Positions 33,041 to 41,434 of a DNA stretch of 64,000 nucleotides are shown in pieces; the first letter of the stretch is position 1; every line of letters begins with the position of its first letter. Under the pieces are notes generated by a model. It saw only the letters and a program-made list of their open reading frames with translations. It made no database searches and had not been told where the DNA came from. The position numbers and the translations under genes are program-made. Source of the DNA: Acidobacteriota bacterium (GTDB lineage: Bacteria > Acidobacteriota > Terriglobia > Terriglobales > Acidobacteriaceae); assembly GCA_031296105.1 (NCBI GenBank), contig JARLGJ010000038.1, forward strand, positions 1-64,000, read 5' to 3'.

Positions 33041-34099
33041 CTATTGCGCGGTGCCTTTTAGCACCTGATCGGCCAGGTAGTTCTCCACCGAGGCGCTGTT
33101 GTGCAGCGACTCGTAGTAGGCGCTCTTCAGCAGTTGCTCGCGGCGGTCGCGCAGTTGCTCGCGAATGGCCTGCTGCACGCGCGGGTCATTCAACTCGCGC
33201 TGGCCGGCGGGTTCCTTCGAGATCAGCTTGATGATGCGATAGCCAAACAACTGGTGAGTGCCGGAATCGGCAGCGGGCAGCGGAGGCGTGATCTGTCCGG
33301 GCTTCAGCTTGCCAATGGCGTCGAAGGCCTGTCTGTCGCTTTGCAGTGAATTTTCCGGAATGAAACCTAAATCACCGCCCGTTGCCGCCGTGTCGGGATC
33401 TTCGCTGTAGTTCATGGCCACGGTGGCAAAGTCGTCGCCGCTCTCCAAACGATTCTGCAGTGAGGAGACCTTCTTCTTGGCCTCGGCCTCATTCTGCGCC
33501 TTATCGTTCTTCAGGTTGCGCACCTGCGGGCTGGGCTGCGTGGTTACCAGAATTTGCGCCAGGTGGTACTGCGGCACAATCAGATTGAACTCCGCCTTGT
33601 GCTGGTTGTAGTAGCTGGAGATGTCTGAGTCGCCGATGTTGATCTTGGAGGTAATTTCCTTGTTCAGCACCTTGTCCACGGTAATGGAGCGGCGCAGGTC
33701 GCGCTTGAAGTCGTCCAAGGTGATGCCGCGCTCTTTCATGCGGGCATCGAACTCTTCCTTGGTAAAGGGAGCGCGAATCTCGCTCAGCTTGGTGTCCACT
33801 TCCTCATCGGTGGCCAGCAAGCCTAGTTTTTCGGCGCGCTGCGACAGAATCTCGTTGTCAATCAGCTCGCGCAGAATCTGCAGCTTCAGGGCCAGCGCCT
33901 GCTCGTTGGATGTAGGCGCCTGTTTTTCCGTCTGGTTGCGGTAATACTTCTCGACCTCGGCGCGCATGATCTTGCGGCCGTTCACGCGGGCCATCACTTC
34001 GTCGCCGCCGCGCGAGCTTTTGCAGCCGGCGCCGGTCATTGCGGACAGCGCGCCCAAGGCCAGCAGCACCACGCCCCATGATTTCCAGGTTCGATTCAA
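33041..34099 (-). CDS. SurA-like peptidyl-prolyl isomerase lipoprotein
   Basis: 352 residues. The start is set at TTG 34099 because GGAGGG lies six bases upstream; the open frame from 34114 would put that site inside the gene. Lipoprotein signal ending MTGAGC, an N-terminal SurA-like helical chaperone region (about 30-165) and a parvulin domain (about 180-300: QYHLAQILVTT, SGDDFATVAMNYSEDPDTAATGGDLGF). Predicted periplasmic chaperone/isomerase for outer-membrane proteins. It lies 45 bp after the DsbA-like gene on the same strand. Confidence 0.9.
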   Translation of the reverse strand: MNRTWKSWGVVLLALGALSAMTGAGCKSSRGGDEVMARVNGRKIMRAEVEKYYRNQTEKQAPTSNEQALALKLQILRELIDNEILSQRAEKLGLLATDEEVDTKLSEIRAPFTKEEFDARMKERGITLDDFKRDLRRSITVDKVLNKEITSKINIGDSDISSYYNQHKAEFNLIVPQYHLAQILVTTQPSPQVRNLKNDKAQNEAEAKKKVSSLQNRLESGDDFATVAMNYSEDPDTAATGGDLGFIPENSLQSDRQAFDAIGKLKPGQITPPLPAADSGTHQLFGYRIIKLISKEPAGQRELNDPRVQQAIREQLRDRREQLLKSAYYESLHNSASVENYLADQVLKGTAQ

Positions 34100-34144
34100 A
34101 ATGATTCCCTCCAAACTCTGCGAAAAAACACTAACCAGGAAGCG

Positions 34145-35041
34145 CTACTGCGCCGCACCCAGGTTCTTCAGTTCTCGATCCAAAATCAATTTCAATTCCT
34201 CTATGGGAAGAGCGCCATCCAACTTGACGCCGTCAATAATAACGGCCGGAGTGGCCTCCACGCCGAGCGTCTCGGCTTCCTTCACACTGGCGCCTATCTC
34301 GTCCCGCGTTGCCTGGGTGTCAATGCACTTCCGCAGCGCACCTTCATCGGCGGAGTGCTTCTTGCCAATCTCCACGGCCATGCGGTCCAGCTCGGCCAAC
34401 TGGCCTTCCAGGGGCCGTTTGTCGCCCCTGATCTGCTGTGGGTTGCCATGCACAAGGTCGGCAAAATCCCAGTAAGCACCTTCGCTCTGGCGCGCCAGGC
34501 AATCGGAGTCCAGGGCAGCGCGCTCCGCCCAGGGGTGAATCTCAAAGAGCGGGTAATCCTTGTAAATGACCCTGACGCGATCGCCATAAGTCTTCAGTAC
34601 CTCGGTAATCGACTGGTGCATGCGCGAGCAATAAGGGCACTGGAAGTCGTCATAAACCACCATTGTCACCTTCGCCAGCTTGTTGCCGCGCACCGGGCGC
34701 CCTGTCAGGTCGATCTTGGCCATCATCTCGGCCTGTGGGTCGCGCGTCAGATCCATCTTGGTAGCTGCCACCAGCGTCTTGTTGTCCTTGCTGAGGAGCA
34801 TTGTCTTTACGCTGCTCTGGCCCTTGTAGCTGGCAGTAACCGTGACTTCGTCGAAGCCGGCGAATTCGTGGCTCGGCTTGCGCGCGCCCACGGCGATGTC
34901 CACATATGGCGGATAGCTGAAAGTGGCACGCACCTGACGCACGATCTTTTGCTGCAAATCGGCCGGCACAGCTTCCGTCGCCGGACCCTGAGCCCGGCAG
35001 CCGGCCACCAGCAATAGCAAACACACAAAAATACGGCGCAT
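34145..35041 (-). CDS. DsbA-like thioredoxin-fold lipoprotein with CPYC motif
   Basis: 298 residues from the ATG at 35041 (AGGGAG seven bases upstream). Lipobox LVAGC (Cys15). Residues 20-115 form an extra N-terminal domain. The DsbA-type domain follows with active site CPYC (Cys135, Cys138) and the cis-proline region GVEATPAV. A disulfide oxidase or isomerase acting at the membrane is likely. Paired with the SurA-like gene it suggests a periplasmic folding unit. Confidence 0.87.
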   Translation of the reverse strand: MRRIFVCLLLLVAGCRAQGPATEAVPADLQQKIVRQVRATFSYPPYVDIAVGARKPSHEFAGFDEVTVTASYKGQSSVKTMLLSKDNKTLVAATKMDLTRDPQAEMMAKIDLTGRPVRGNKLAKVTMVVYDDFQCPYCSRMHQSITEVLKTYGDRVRVIYKDYPLFEIHPWAERAALDSDCLARQSEGAYWDFADLVHGNPQQIRGDKRPLEGQLAELDRMAVEIGKKHSADEGALRKCIDTQATRDEIGASVKEAETLGVEATPAVIIDGVKLDGALPIEELKLILDRELKNLGAAQ

Positions 35042-35135
35042 CAGCCACTCCCTAATCCGCTGAGGATTCCAATTCATAAACCATTGAATTATCTCATGCG
35101 GGCCTCATTGGAGCATCTGTTTCCGGCCGTGGGAG

Positions 35136-35168
35136 CGCAAAGAGAAGGGCCGCGCTATAACGCGGCCC
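35136..35168 (-). terminator. Terminator of the larE-like gene
   Basis: On the minus strand GGGCCGCG, a six-base loop and CGCGGCCC are followed by TTCTCTTTG. Confidence 0.85.
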
Positions 35169-35189
35169 AGCCGAGCTTTTAGTCGCCAG

Positions 35190-36044
35190 TTACGCGCGCA
35201 TAAGGCTCTCTACGGGCAGCATCGCATTCATCGAGCCGGAGCGGAAGCCCTCCACGTCCAGCGCCACATACTTGAAGCCGGCGGCCTTGATGGCCTCGCC
35301 GAGTTGGGCGAACATCTCCAGCGAGAGCGCCTGCGGCAGCTCCTCGCGCGCGATCTCCACCCGGGCCACGTCACCGTGGTGGCGTACGCGGAACTGGCGG
35401 AAGCCCAGGGCGCGGACGGCATCCTCGGCGCGCTCCACCTGCTCCAAAGCCTCGCGCGTAACCGGGCGGCCGTATTCGATGCGCGATGACAGGCAGGCTG
35501 AAGCCGGTTTGTCCCACACGCGCAGACCGTCCGCGGCGGCCAGGGCGCGAATGTCAGCCTTGGTCAGCCCGGCCTCCAGAAGGGGCGCGGCGACGCCGTG
35601 CTGGCTTGCGGCCTTCTGACCGGGACGCCAGTCGCCCTGATCGTCGGCGTTGACGCCGTAGACCACCTGCCGCCAGCCTTTGGCCGAGGCGAATTCTTCC
35701 ATCACGTCGAACAGCTCGTCCTTGCAGTGAAAGCAGCGCATGGCGTCGTTGCGCGCGTAATCGGGGTTGGCCAACTCCTCGGTGCGCACGGTCTCCAGAG
35801 GAATGCCGCACTCCTGGGTAAAGGCCATGGCATCGCGCATCTGTGCCCGCGCCAGGGAAGGCGAGTCGGCCATGACGGCCAGCATCTGCCCGCCGAGCAC
35901 ATGATGCGCCGCCCATGCCAGGTACGCGGAATCCACTCCGCCGGAATACGCCACCAGCACCTGCCCAAGCTCGCGCAGGCGGCTGTACAGCACCTCGCGC
36001 TTGGCGGCCAGTTCGGTAGAAACCTCAATCTGCATACTATCCAT
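35190..36044 (-). CDS. larE: ATP-dependent sacrificial sulfur transferase, LarE family
   Basis: 284 residues. PP-loop SGGVDS at 34-39; the family RCFHCK motif (Cys104, Cys107); and KPASACLSSRIEYG with Cys184, the cysteine that donates sulfur in the Lactobacillus LarE mechanism. LarE thiolates pyridinium dicarboxylate to make the nickel-pincer cofactor of lactate racemase. LarB, LarC and LarA are not in the window, so the role here is inferred. Starts at 36044 or 36035 are both possible. Confidence 0.88.
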   Translation of the reverse strand: MDSMQIEVSTELAAKREVLYSRLRELGQVLVAYSGGVDSAYLAWAAHHVLGGQMLAVMADSPSLARAQMRDAMAFTQECGIPLETVRTEELANPDYARNDAMRCFHCKDELFDVMEEFASAKGWRQVVYGVNADDQGDWRPGQKAASQHGVAAPLLEAGLTKADIRALAAADGLRVWDKPASACLSSRIEYGRPVTREALEQVERAEDAVRALGFRQFRVRHHGDVARVEIAREELPQALSLEMFAQLGEAIKAAGFKYVALDVEGFRSGSMNAMLPVESLMRA

Positions 36045-36197
36045 TCTACGGGGTTGGACGCAGCGTGCAAAGGCGGGGCGCGACAAAGGGGGAGGCACCT
36101 CAACACTGGCTGATGCTACCCGTTACCAGAGAGAGACTTACGCGTCGAACTTCGATGGGGCATGATCTGTATCGAATAGACGATTTGTGAGGGGCTC

Positions 36198-36809
36198 GTG
36201 AATTTTCAGGAGCAGTACGCAAAACTGAGCGATGAAGAGCTTTTGCATATTGCCGGAGATCGCCGGGATTTGCTAGAAGAAGCCAGGTTTGCCCTCGGCG
36301 GAGAGATGGCGCAACGCGGATTGACCCTGGAGCAGGCACACCGGCAAAAGCGGCACATTGAAAGGATGACCGCTTTCGAGGATGCAAAACACCATCCGCA
36401 GCCCAAGGACACAAAGTACTTTGTTGCACGAAACAAAAGCTGGTTGCCCATGATTGTAGCTTTCGCTGTGCCGATCTTAGGCATGGCTTTGCTGGCTGTT
36501 TCGCGGGTGCCCGATGTTTGGTGGTTGCCTACCCTGGCATCATTATTTGGGCTGGCATGGGCGTTACTGTACTTACAGCCATGGGTGAAGAAGACCATTA
36601 GCTTTTGGTTTTGCATCGCCATTTCCTGCGCCATTCAATTTATCTCGATTCACTGGTTGGATGTTCACTATCCAGCGTTATCAAATGCAAGTGGCAAAGG
36701 GCAATTTTTTCTTGGCATTCTTGCCGGATGGGCAGTGGGCGGGGCGTTGTTCCTGATCTTACAAAGGTTCAAACCGAAGCAAGAGACTGAATCAACGGGC
36801 TGGCAATAA
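36198..36809 (+). CDS. Hypothetical membrane protein
   Basis: 203 residues from GTG 36198, with GAGGGG upstream. A charged cytoplasmic N-terminus (1-75, with DEELLHIAGDRRDLLEEAR, similar in style to helical repeats of unknown function) is followed by four hydrophobic segments (about 80-100, 104-124, 130-152, 170-190). It matches no family I know. Base composition appears lower in GC than its neighbours, which could mean recent acquisition; this was judged by eye. Confidence 0.6.
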   Translation: MNFQEQYAKLSDEELLHIAGDRRDLLEEARFALGGEMAQRGLTLEQAHRQKRHIERMTAFEDAKHHPQPKDTKYFVARNKSWLPMIVAFAVPILGMALLAVSRVPDVWWLPTLASLFGLAWALLYLQPWVKKTISFWFCIAISCAIQFISIHWLDVHYPALSNASGKGQFFLGILAGWAVGGALFLILQRFKPKQETESTGWQ

Positions 36810-36810
36810 A

Positions 36811-36841
36811 AATGGCGCTGCTCATAAAGAGCAACGCCATT
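36811..36841. terminator. Bidirectional hairpin terminator
   Basis: AATGGCGCTGCTC and GAGCAACGCCATT pair over 13 bases with one mismatch around ATAAA, between the membrane-protein gene and the hslU tail copy. A short A-rich side serves the minus strand. Confidence 0.75.
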
Positions 36842-36857
36842 GCAATTCTGGACCGAG

Positions 36858-36926
36858 CTACCAAATGTACCCGCTCAAGTCTTGGTCCTTCACGATGCCG
36901 GCCAGCGTAGTGCTCACGCACTTGCG
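36858..36926 (-). pseudogene. Duplicated 3' end of hslU (degenerate fragment)
   Basis: On the minus strand these 69 bases encode [22 protein letters not shown] and a stop, matching the HslU C-terminus ([22 protein letters not shown]) at the same positions relative to the stop. By eye 57 of 69 bases equal 37495-37563. The frame differs from that of the small secreted-protein gene just upstream, so it is not its C-terminus. With the true hslU end it brackets the small gene in direct orientation. Confidence 0.85.
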
Positions 36927-36939
36927 GCCGAGCCAGGTG

Positions 36940-37251
36940 TTACCTTCTCCAGTCGCGATGGTCGCCGTCCGGATGGTGCTCGTCATGATGGTTGCCATCG
37001 CGGTGGGCGCGATCATGCTTCCAGTCGCGGTGCTCGCCGTATGCGCGGTCGTAGTGACGGTATCCCCGGCTGTCTCTCTGATAGCGATAGCCATCTTCGT
37101 AGTAGTAGCCATCGTGGTAGCCGCTAGTGAACACAACGGCCGGTCCACCCATCTGCACGCCAACGGATATCTGGGCCTGTGCCGCTGACGGCAAAGCCAC
37201 GCCGGTGGCGATAAGCAGGCCGAATACTGCAACTGCAATTGTCTTTTTCAT
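36940..37251 (-). CDS. Small secreted Tyr/His/Asp-rich protein
   Basis: 103 residues from the ATG at 37251. A signal peptide with AQA-type cleavage near residues 22-26 (MKKTIAVAVFGLLIATG...SAAQA) is followed by a short hydrophobic stretch and a low-complexity part rich in Tyr, His, Asp and Arg (YYEDGYRYQRDSRGYRHY, HRDGNHHDEHH). Such tails may bind metals, but this is inference. The gene lies between hslU and its degenerate tail copy. Confidence 0.72.
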   Translation of the reverse strand: MKKTIAVAVFGLLIATGVALPSAAQAQISVGVQMGGPAVVFTSGYHDGYYYEDGYRYQRDSRGYRHYDRAYGEHRDWKHDRAHRDGNHHDEHHPDGDHRDWRR

Positions 37252-37433
37252 ATCTTCATTCTCCTGTGCTGCCCTGTGCCCACCAGTTGGCGGCACGTTG
37301 CTTTCTGCACTCTTCGAAACCAATCCTATCCGTCGCAAAGCGGGGCGTCTGAGCAAATACGCTCATGTTTCCTGTTCAGGAGGGCCGTGGTGCGAGGAAG
37401 CACTGAGAAGTAAGCGGCAATAAGCGGCCACGC

Positions 37434-37462
37434 AAAAGCGCCGCCCGGTATCGAGCGGCGCT
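37434..37462 (-). terminator. Terminator of hslVU
   Basis: On the minus strand AGCGCCGC and GCGGCGCT pair around a 10-nt loop, followed by TTTTGCG, downstream of the hslU stop. Confidence 0.85.
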
Positions 37463-37494
37463 AGACACAACAATTTCAAAGCAGCGAATCCAAA

Positions 37495-38952
37495 CTACAA
37501 GATGTACCGGCTCAAGTCCTGATCCTTCACGATGTCGGCCAGCATCTTGCCCACGTACTCGCGATCAATATTCACTTCCTTGTCCTTCATGTCCGGAGCT
37601 TCGAAGCTGATCTTGTCCAGCACCCGCTCCATGATGGTGTGCAGGCGACGGGCACCAATGTTCTCGGTGCTTTCGTTCACCTTGGCGGCGAAGGTGGCAA
37701 TCTCCTCCAGGGCGTCGGGGGTGAACTCCAGCTTGAGACCTTCGGTCTCCAATAGCGCCACGTACTGCTTGGTCAGCGACGACTTCGGCTCGGTGAGGAT
37801 CTTGACGAAGTCTTCCACCGTCAGCGACTTCAACTCCACGCGGATGGGGAAGCGGCCCTGCAATTCGGGAATCAGGTCGCTGGGCTTCGATACGTGGAAG
37901 GCGCCGGCGGCAATGAACAGGATGTGGTCCGTGCGCAACATGCCGTAGCGCGTGTTGATCGTGGTGCCTTCGACGATGGGCAGAATGTCGCGCTGCACGC
38001 CTTCGCGTGAAACATCGGGACCGTGCCCGCCCTCGCGTCCGGCGATTTTGTCGATCTCATCCAGGAAGATGATGCCGCTCTGTTCGACGCGGTCCAGGGC
38101 TGTTTTCGTCACCTGGTCCATGTCGATCAGGCGCTGTTCCTCTTCGCCGATCAGGTAGTCGAAGGCCTCGCTGACCTTCATCTTCCGCTTCTTGGTGCGC
38201 TGGCCAAAGATATTGGGCAACATGTCCTTGAAGCTGATGTCCATGTCTTCAATGCCCTGGTTGCTGATGATCTCAAAGGCCGGCATGTTCTTTTCGCGGA
38301 TGTCGAGTTCCACGGTGCGGTCGTCGAGCTTGCCTTCGCGCAGTTGGGTGCGCAGCTTTTCGCGGCTGCGCGTGGCGCTCTCACTGGGCGCGGGCAGCAG
38401 CACGGGGCTGTCTTCCGCGCTCGGGGCAGCGCTATCGCCACCAACGGCCACGGAGGAGTCGCCCGCGGGCGGCTGCGGCGTGGCGGACGGAGTAGGCGGC
38501 AGCAACAAATCCAGCAGCCGCTCTTCGGCGTTGAGTTCGGCCTTGTCGGCCACGTCTTCCAGTTTTTCCTCGCGCACCATGTCGATGGCGATCTCAATCA
38601 GGTCGCGGATCATCGACTCCACGTCGCGCCCCACATAACCGACCTCGGTGAACTTTGAGGCCTCTACCTTGAGGAACGGCGAGTTGGCCAGCTTGGCCAG
38701 GCGGCGCGCAATTTCGGTTTTGCCCACGCCGGTGGGGCCGATCATGATGATGTTTTTCGGCATCACCTCTTCGGCCATCTCGGGCGAGAGCTTCTGCCGG
38801 CGCATACGGTTGCGCAGGGCAATGGCCACCGCGCGTTTGGCGTCATGCTGCCCGACAACGTGCTTGTCCAGCTCGGCCACAATCTCGCGCGGAGTCAGTT
38901 CGTCCAGCGCGATCATTTCCTCTTCCACGGTTTGTGGCAGGTAAATCGCCAT
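37495..38952 (-). CDS. hslU: ATP-dependent protease ATPase subunit HslU
   Basis: 485-residue AAA+ unfoldase that feeds substrates to HslV. Walker [10 protein letters not shown] near residue 73, the pore motif [11 protein letters not shown], Walker [13 protein letters not shown] and the sensor-2 region [13 protein letters not shown] are present. The I-domain is longer than in E. coli (443 residues overall), with a Pro/Ser/Ala insertion at about 150-195 ([13 protein letters not shown]...). The C-terminal DLSRYIL is the tail that docks on HslV. AAAGGA precedes the ATG. Encoded 20 bp after hslV. Confidence 0.97.
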   Translation of the reverse strand: MAIYLPQTVEEEMIALDELTPREIVAELDKHVVGQHDAKRAVAIALRNRMRRQKLSPEMAEEVMPKNIIMIGPTGVGKTEIARRLAKLANSPFLKVEASKFTEVGYVGRDVESMIRDLIEIAIDMVREEKLEDVADKAELNAEERLLDLLLPPTPSATPQPPAGDSSVAVGGDSAAPSAEDSPVLLPAPSESATRSREKLRTQLREGKLDDRTVELDIREKNMPAFEIISNQGIEDMDISFKDMLPNIFGQRTKKRKMKVSEAFDYLIGEEEQRLIDMDQVTKTALDRVEQSGIIFLDEIDKIAGREGGHGPDVSREGVQRDILPIVEGTTINTRYGMLRTDHILFIAAGAFHVSKPSDLIPELQGRFPIRVELKSLTVEDFVKILTEPKSSLTKQYVALLETEGLKLEFTPDALEEIATFAAKVNESTENIGARRLHTIMERVLDKISFEAPDMKDKEVNIDREYVGKMLADIVKDQDLSRYIL

Positions 38953-38972
38953 CGAAAATCCTTTCGGCCCGT

Positions 38973-39554
38973 TTACAGCTCTTCCACGGTAAACGTCTCG
39001 TTGGTGTAGATGCAGGTCTGTCCGGCAATGGTCATGGCGGCCTGCACAATGGCGGCGGCATCCATTTCGGTGTGCTGCATCAGGGCGCGGGCGGCGCTCA
39101 GCGCGTAAGGTCCGCCGCTGCCAATGGCGGCAATGTTGTCGTCGGGCTCAATCACGTCGCCGTTGCCGCTCAGCAAGTAGGTCTGTTCCTTGTCGGCCAC
39201 CAGCAGAAGGGCCTCAAGCTGGCGCAGACTTTTGTCGGTGCGCCAGTCCTTGGCCAGTTCCACCGCGGCGCGTCCCAGGTTGCCAGCGTATTGCTCCAGC
39301 TTTGTCTCAAAGCGTGCAAACAGGCTGAAGGCATCGGCCGTCGATCCGGCGAAGCCCGCCAGAATCTTGTTCTGGTACAGGCGGCGAATCTTGCGTGCGC
39401 TGTGCTTGATGACGTGGTCGCCCAGCGTGACCTGTCCGTCGCTGGCCATGACAACCTTGCCATTGCGGCGCACACACAGGACCGTTGTGGAGCGGATTTT
39501 TTGTTTTGACGCCGACACGCTGGCGTGCGTGTCACGGTTCGTATTTGTAGGCAT
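38973..39554 (-). CDS. hslV: ATP-dependent protease subunit HslV with N-terminal prosegment
   Basis: 193-residue threonine peptidase of the HslUV complex. The catalytic Thr is Thr23 in [14 protein letters not shown]; in E. coli HslV only Met precedes it, whereas here up to 22 residues must be removed (a GTG at codon 13 could shorten this to 10). [23 protein letters not shown] and [12 protein letters not shown] match HslV. It is first in the hslV-hslU operon. Confidence 0.96.
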   Translation of the reverse strand: MPTNTNRDTHASVSASKQKIRSTTVLCVRRNGKVVMASDGQVTLGDHVIKHSARKIRRLYQNKILAGFAGSTADAFSLFARFETKLEQYAGNLGRAAVELAKDWRTDKSLRQLEALLLVADKEQTYLLSGNGDVIEPDDNIAAIGSGGPYALSAARALMQHTEMDAAAIVQAAMTIAGQTCIYTNETFTVEEL

Positions 39555-39860
39555 AAGCAGTCTTTGATTATAGCAGCGGGCTCCGGGGCGAGGGAGAAGA
39601 TGATTCGCCGTTTATTCGCTTTTGTGCGAAACCAGGCCTGCAAAGTTACTGGCTTCAGTACTTTTGGGGCTTTTTAATCTGCTTTTCATTGACTGCCGGA
39701 TTTCCAGCTTGGTACCCTTTTACTCGTAGCTCTATAGTATTAGCAGCCTGGACGGGAGGGGGAGTTTTCTTCCCGTGGCGCCAACATGCGGCGCGCGTGC
39801 TGCTGGCCCTTCGAAATCTGCCGATGGGCTGCAAATCTTCACGAATGACAGGAGTTCTTC
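39555..39860. other. Intergenic region between divergent hslV and M23 peptidase gene
   Basis: No gene is seen in these 306 bp; both promoters should lie here. The candidate for the plus strand is given separately. Confidence 0.5.
39709..39738 (+). promoter_or_regulatory. Candidate promoter of the M23 peptidase gene
   Basis: TTGGTA (39709-39714), 18 bases, then TATAGT (39733-39738), about 120 bp before the start codon. TTGACT at 39689-39694 with TACCCT 18 bases later is an alternative. Confidence 0.35.
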
Positions 39861-40769
39861 TTGCGGAAGCGCTGGTACATCCTTTTCGTGGCGCGTGACG
39901 GCGAGGGACAACTCCGCAAAATTCCCATCCCTGTTCATTACCTATATGTTTTTCTGGCCGGTGCGCTCATCGGCATGTTCACCATTACAGGCATGGCTGG
40001 CTCTTACGCCCGCATGTTGTGGAAGGTGGAACGTTTCAATCAGCTCCGCGCGGAAAAAGATCAGATCAAAAAGAACTACTCGCAGCTTGAGCAGGCCACG
40101 CACGAGAAGGATGTGCAGGTTGCCTCGCTCGGCTCAATCGCCGGCGAAGTCTCCGCGATTTACGGCCTCAAGAACGATTCCAGGCTGCTGCCGACCAACG
40201 AGGACGTGCGCCCCGAGCAGGTGAAGGCTTCGCTCGACACGCTCTATGCGCTGCGCGGCTCGGCCCTTACCGGAGCGGCCCACGCTGGCTTGCAGCAGGA
40301 TTCGACAAGCCGCGTGGCTTCGCTCTCCGACTGGGTGCGCGCCGCCGATGCTCCGTCGCTATGGCCGGTTCAAGGCCGCCTGACCAGTTCCTTCGGAGAG
40401 CGTGTCGATCCCTTCAACGGGGAAGGCGCGTTCCATAGCGGAATTGATATTTCCGTGCCCTACGGCACGCCGGTTCATGCCGCGGCCGATGGCGTAGTAA
40501 CCTTCGCCGAATTTATGAGCGGGTATGGACGGCTGATCAATATCGATCACGGGCATGGCGTGGCTACGCGCTATGGACACCTCTCCGGCTTCGCCGTCGC
40601 CGCCGGACAGCACGTGCGCCGCGGACAGGTGATTGGTTACGTGGGCACCACGGGCCGCGTTACCTCGCCGCACCTGCATTACGAGGTCCGCATCCAAAGC
40701 GTTCCGGTGAATCCGCACAAGTATCTGCGCACCACCCTGGCGGAGCTTGGTGGAAAATCGCGCAGCTAA
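39861..40769 (+). CDS. M23 family metallopeptidase (peptidoglycan endopeptidase type)
   Basis: 302 residues from TTG 39861 (AGGAG six bases upstream). One transmembrane helix (about 27-48), a coiled coil (about 52-90, QLRAEKDQIKKNYSQLEQATHEKD) and a C-terminal LytM domain. Zinc motifs HSGIDI (H-x3-D) and HLHYEV are both intact, so activity is plausible. Expected to cleave peptidoglycan cross-links or act as an activator of amidases. Orientation fits the periplasm. Confidence 0.92.
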   Translation: MRKRWYILFVARDGEGQLRKIPIPVHYLYVFLAGALIGMFTITGMAGSYARMLWKVERFNQLRAEKDQIKKNYSQLEQATHEKDVQVASLGSIAGEVSAIYGLKNDSRLLPTNEDVRPEQVKASLDTLYALRGSALTGAAHAGLQQDSTSRVASLSDWVRAADAPSLWPVQGRLTSSFGERVDPFNGEGAFHSGIDISVPYGTPVHAAADGVVTFAEFMSGYGRLINIDHGHGVATRYGHLSGFAVAAGQHVRRGQVIGYVGTTGRVTSPHLHYEVRIQSVPVNPHKYLRTTLAELGGKSRS

Positions 40770-40890
40770 TCCGATTCAGTTCCTCGCTTCCTTTTCATTC
40801 CCGGATACATGGCAAATCCTGCCATTCCGCAAAGAATTCTTCCCGCTGCAATGTTTTTTCACCCAACCGCCTCGTCTTTGGAGTTAACCT

Positions 40891-41340
40891 TTGAACTCAA
40901 TCGCTAATCACGCGAGTGTGTTGGCCATGAGTATTCTTGATTACTGTGCCGCCAATCCCGCCGTCGTTCCGCTGACCGCCACCGTGGCTGACGCCATTGA
41001 CGCCATGATGCTTCGCCGTATGGGCGCCGCGGCGGTGATCGATGAGCACGGTATTGTCGCAGGTGTGTTTACCGAACGTGACGTGATGACGCGCGTGGCC
41101 CACAGCGGCCGCGACCCGCGCCAGGTTCCCATCATCGATGTGATGACCACTCCGGTGCTGATGGCCACCAAGTCCACCAGTATTGCCGAAGCCACGCAGG
41201 TGATGATCAACCACCAGAAGCGCCATTTGCCGGTGGTGGAAGACGATGGCCGGCTGATCGGCATCCTCTCCATACGCCATGTGTTGGAGCGCAAGGTGGA
41301 TGAACTGACGGCGCAAATCAGCGAATCCGCAACGGTATAA
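40891..41340 (+). CDS. CBS-domain pair protein
   Basis: 149 residues from TTG 40891 (GGAG seven bases upstream; ATG 40927 is an alternative). Two tandem CBS domains (about 25-75 and 85-140: AVIDEHGIVAGVFTERDVM and LPVVEDDGRLIGILSIRHVL). Such stand-alone pairs bind adenine nucleotides and regulate partners. The partner is unknown. Confidence 0.87.
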   Translation: MNSIANHASVLAMSILDYCAANPAVVPLTATVADAIDAMMLRRMGAAAVIDEHGIVAGVFTERDVMTRVAHSGRDPRQVPIIDVMTTPVLMATKSTSIAEATQVMINHQKRHLPVVEDDGRLIGILSIRHVLERKVDELTAQISESATV

Positions 41341-41434
41341 TCTCCGCGCGCGTGTTCCGTCCCGGTCCCGCGCCTAAGCCATCCGCGCGTTGTGCGCTTG
41401 GACTTCCCGCCGCTTTGGGTTACGCTGTCCCGTT

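Noticed and set aside
36858-37238. A 126-codon minus-strand frame ending in the HslU-like tail
   Set aside because: Its first part is another frame of the small secreted-protein gene, which has a signal peptide and a sensible composition; only the tail is homologous to HslU, so it is better read as a remnant.
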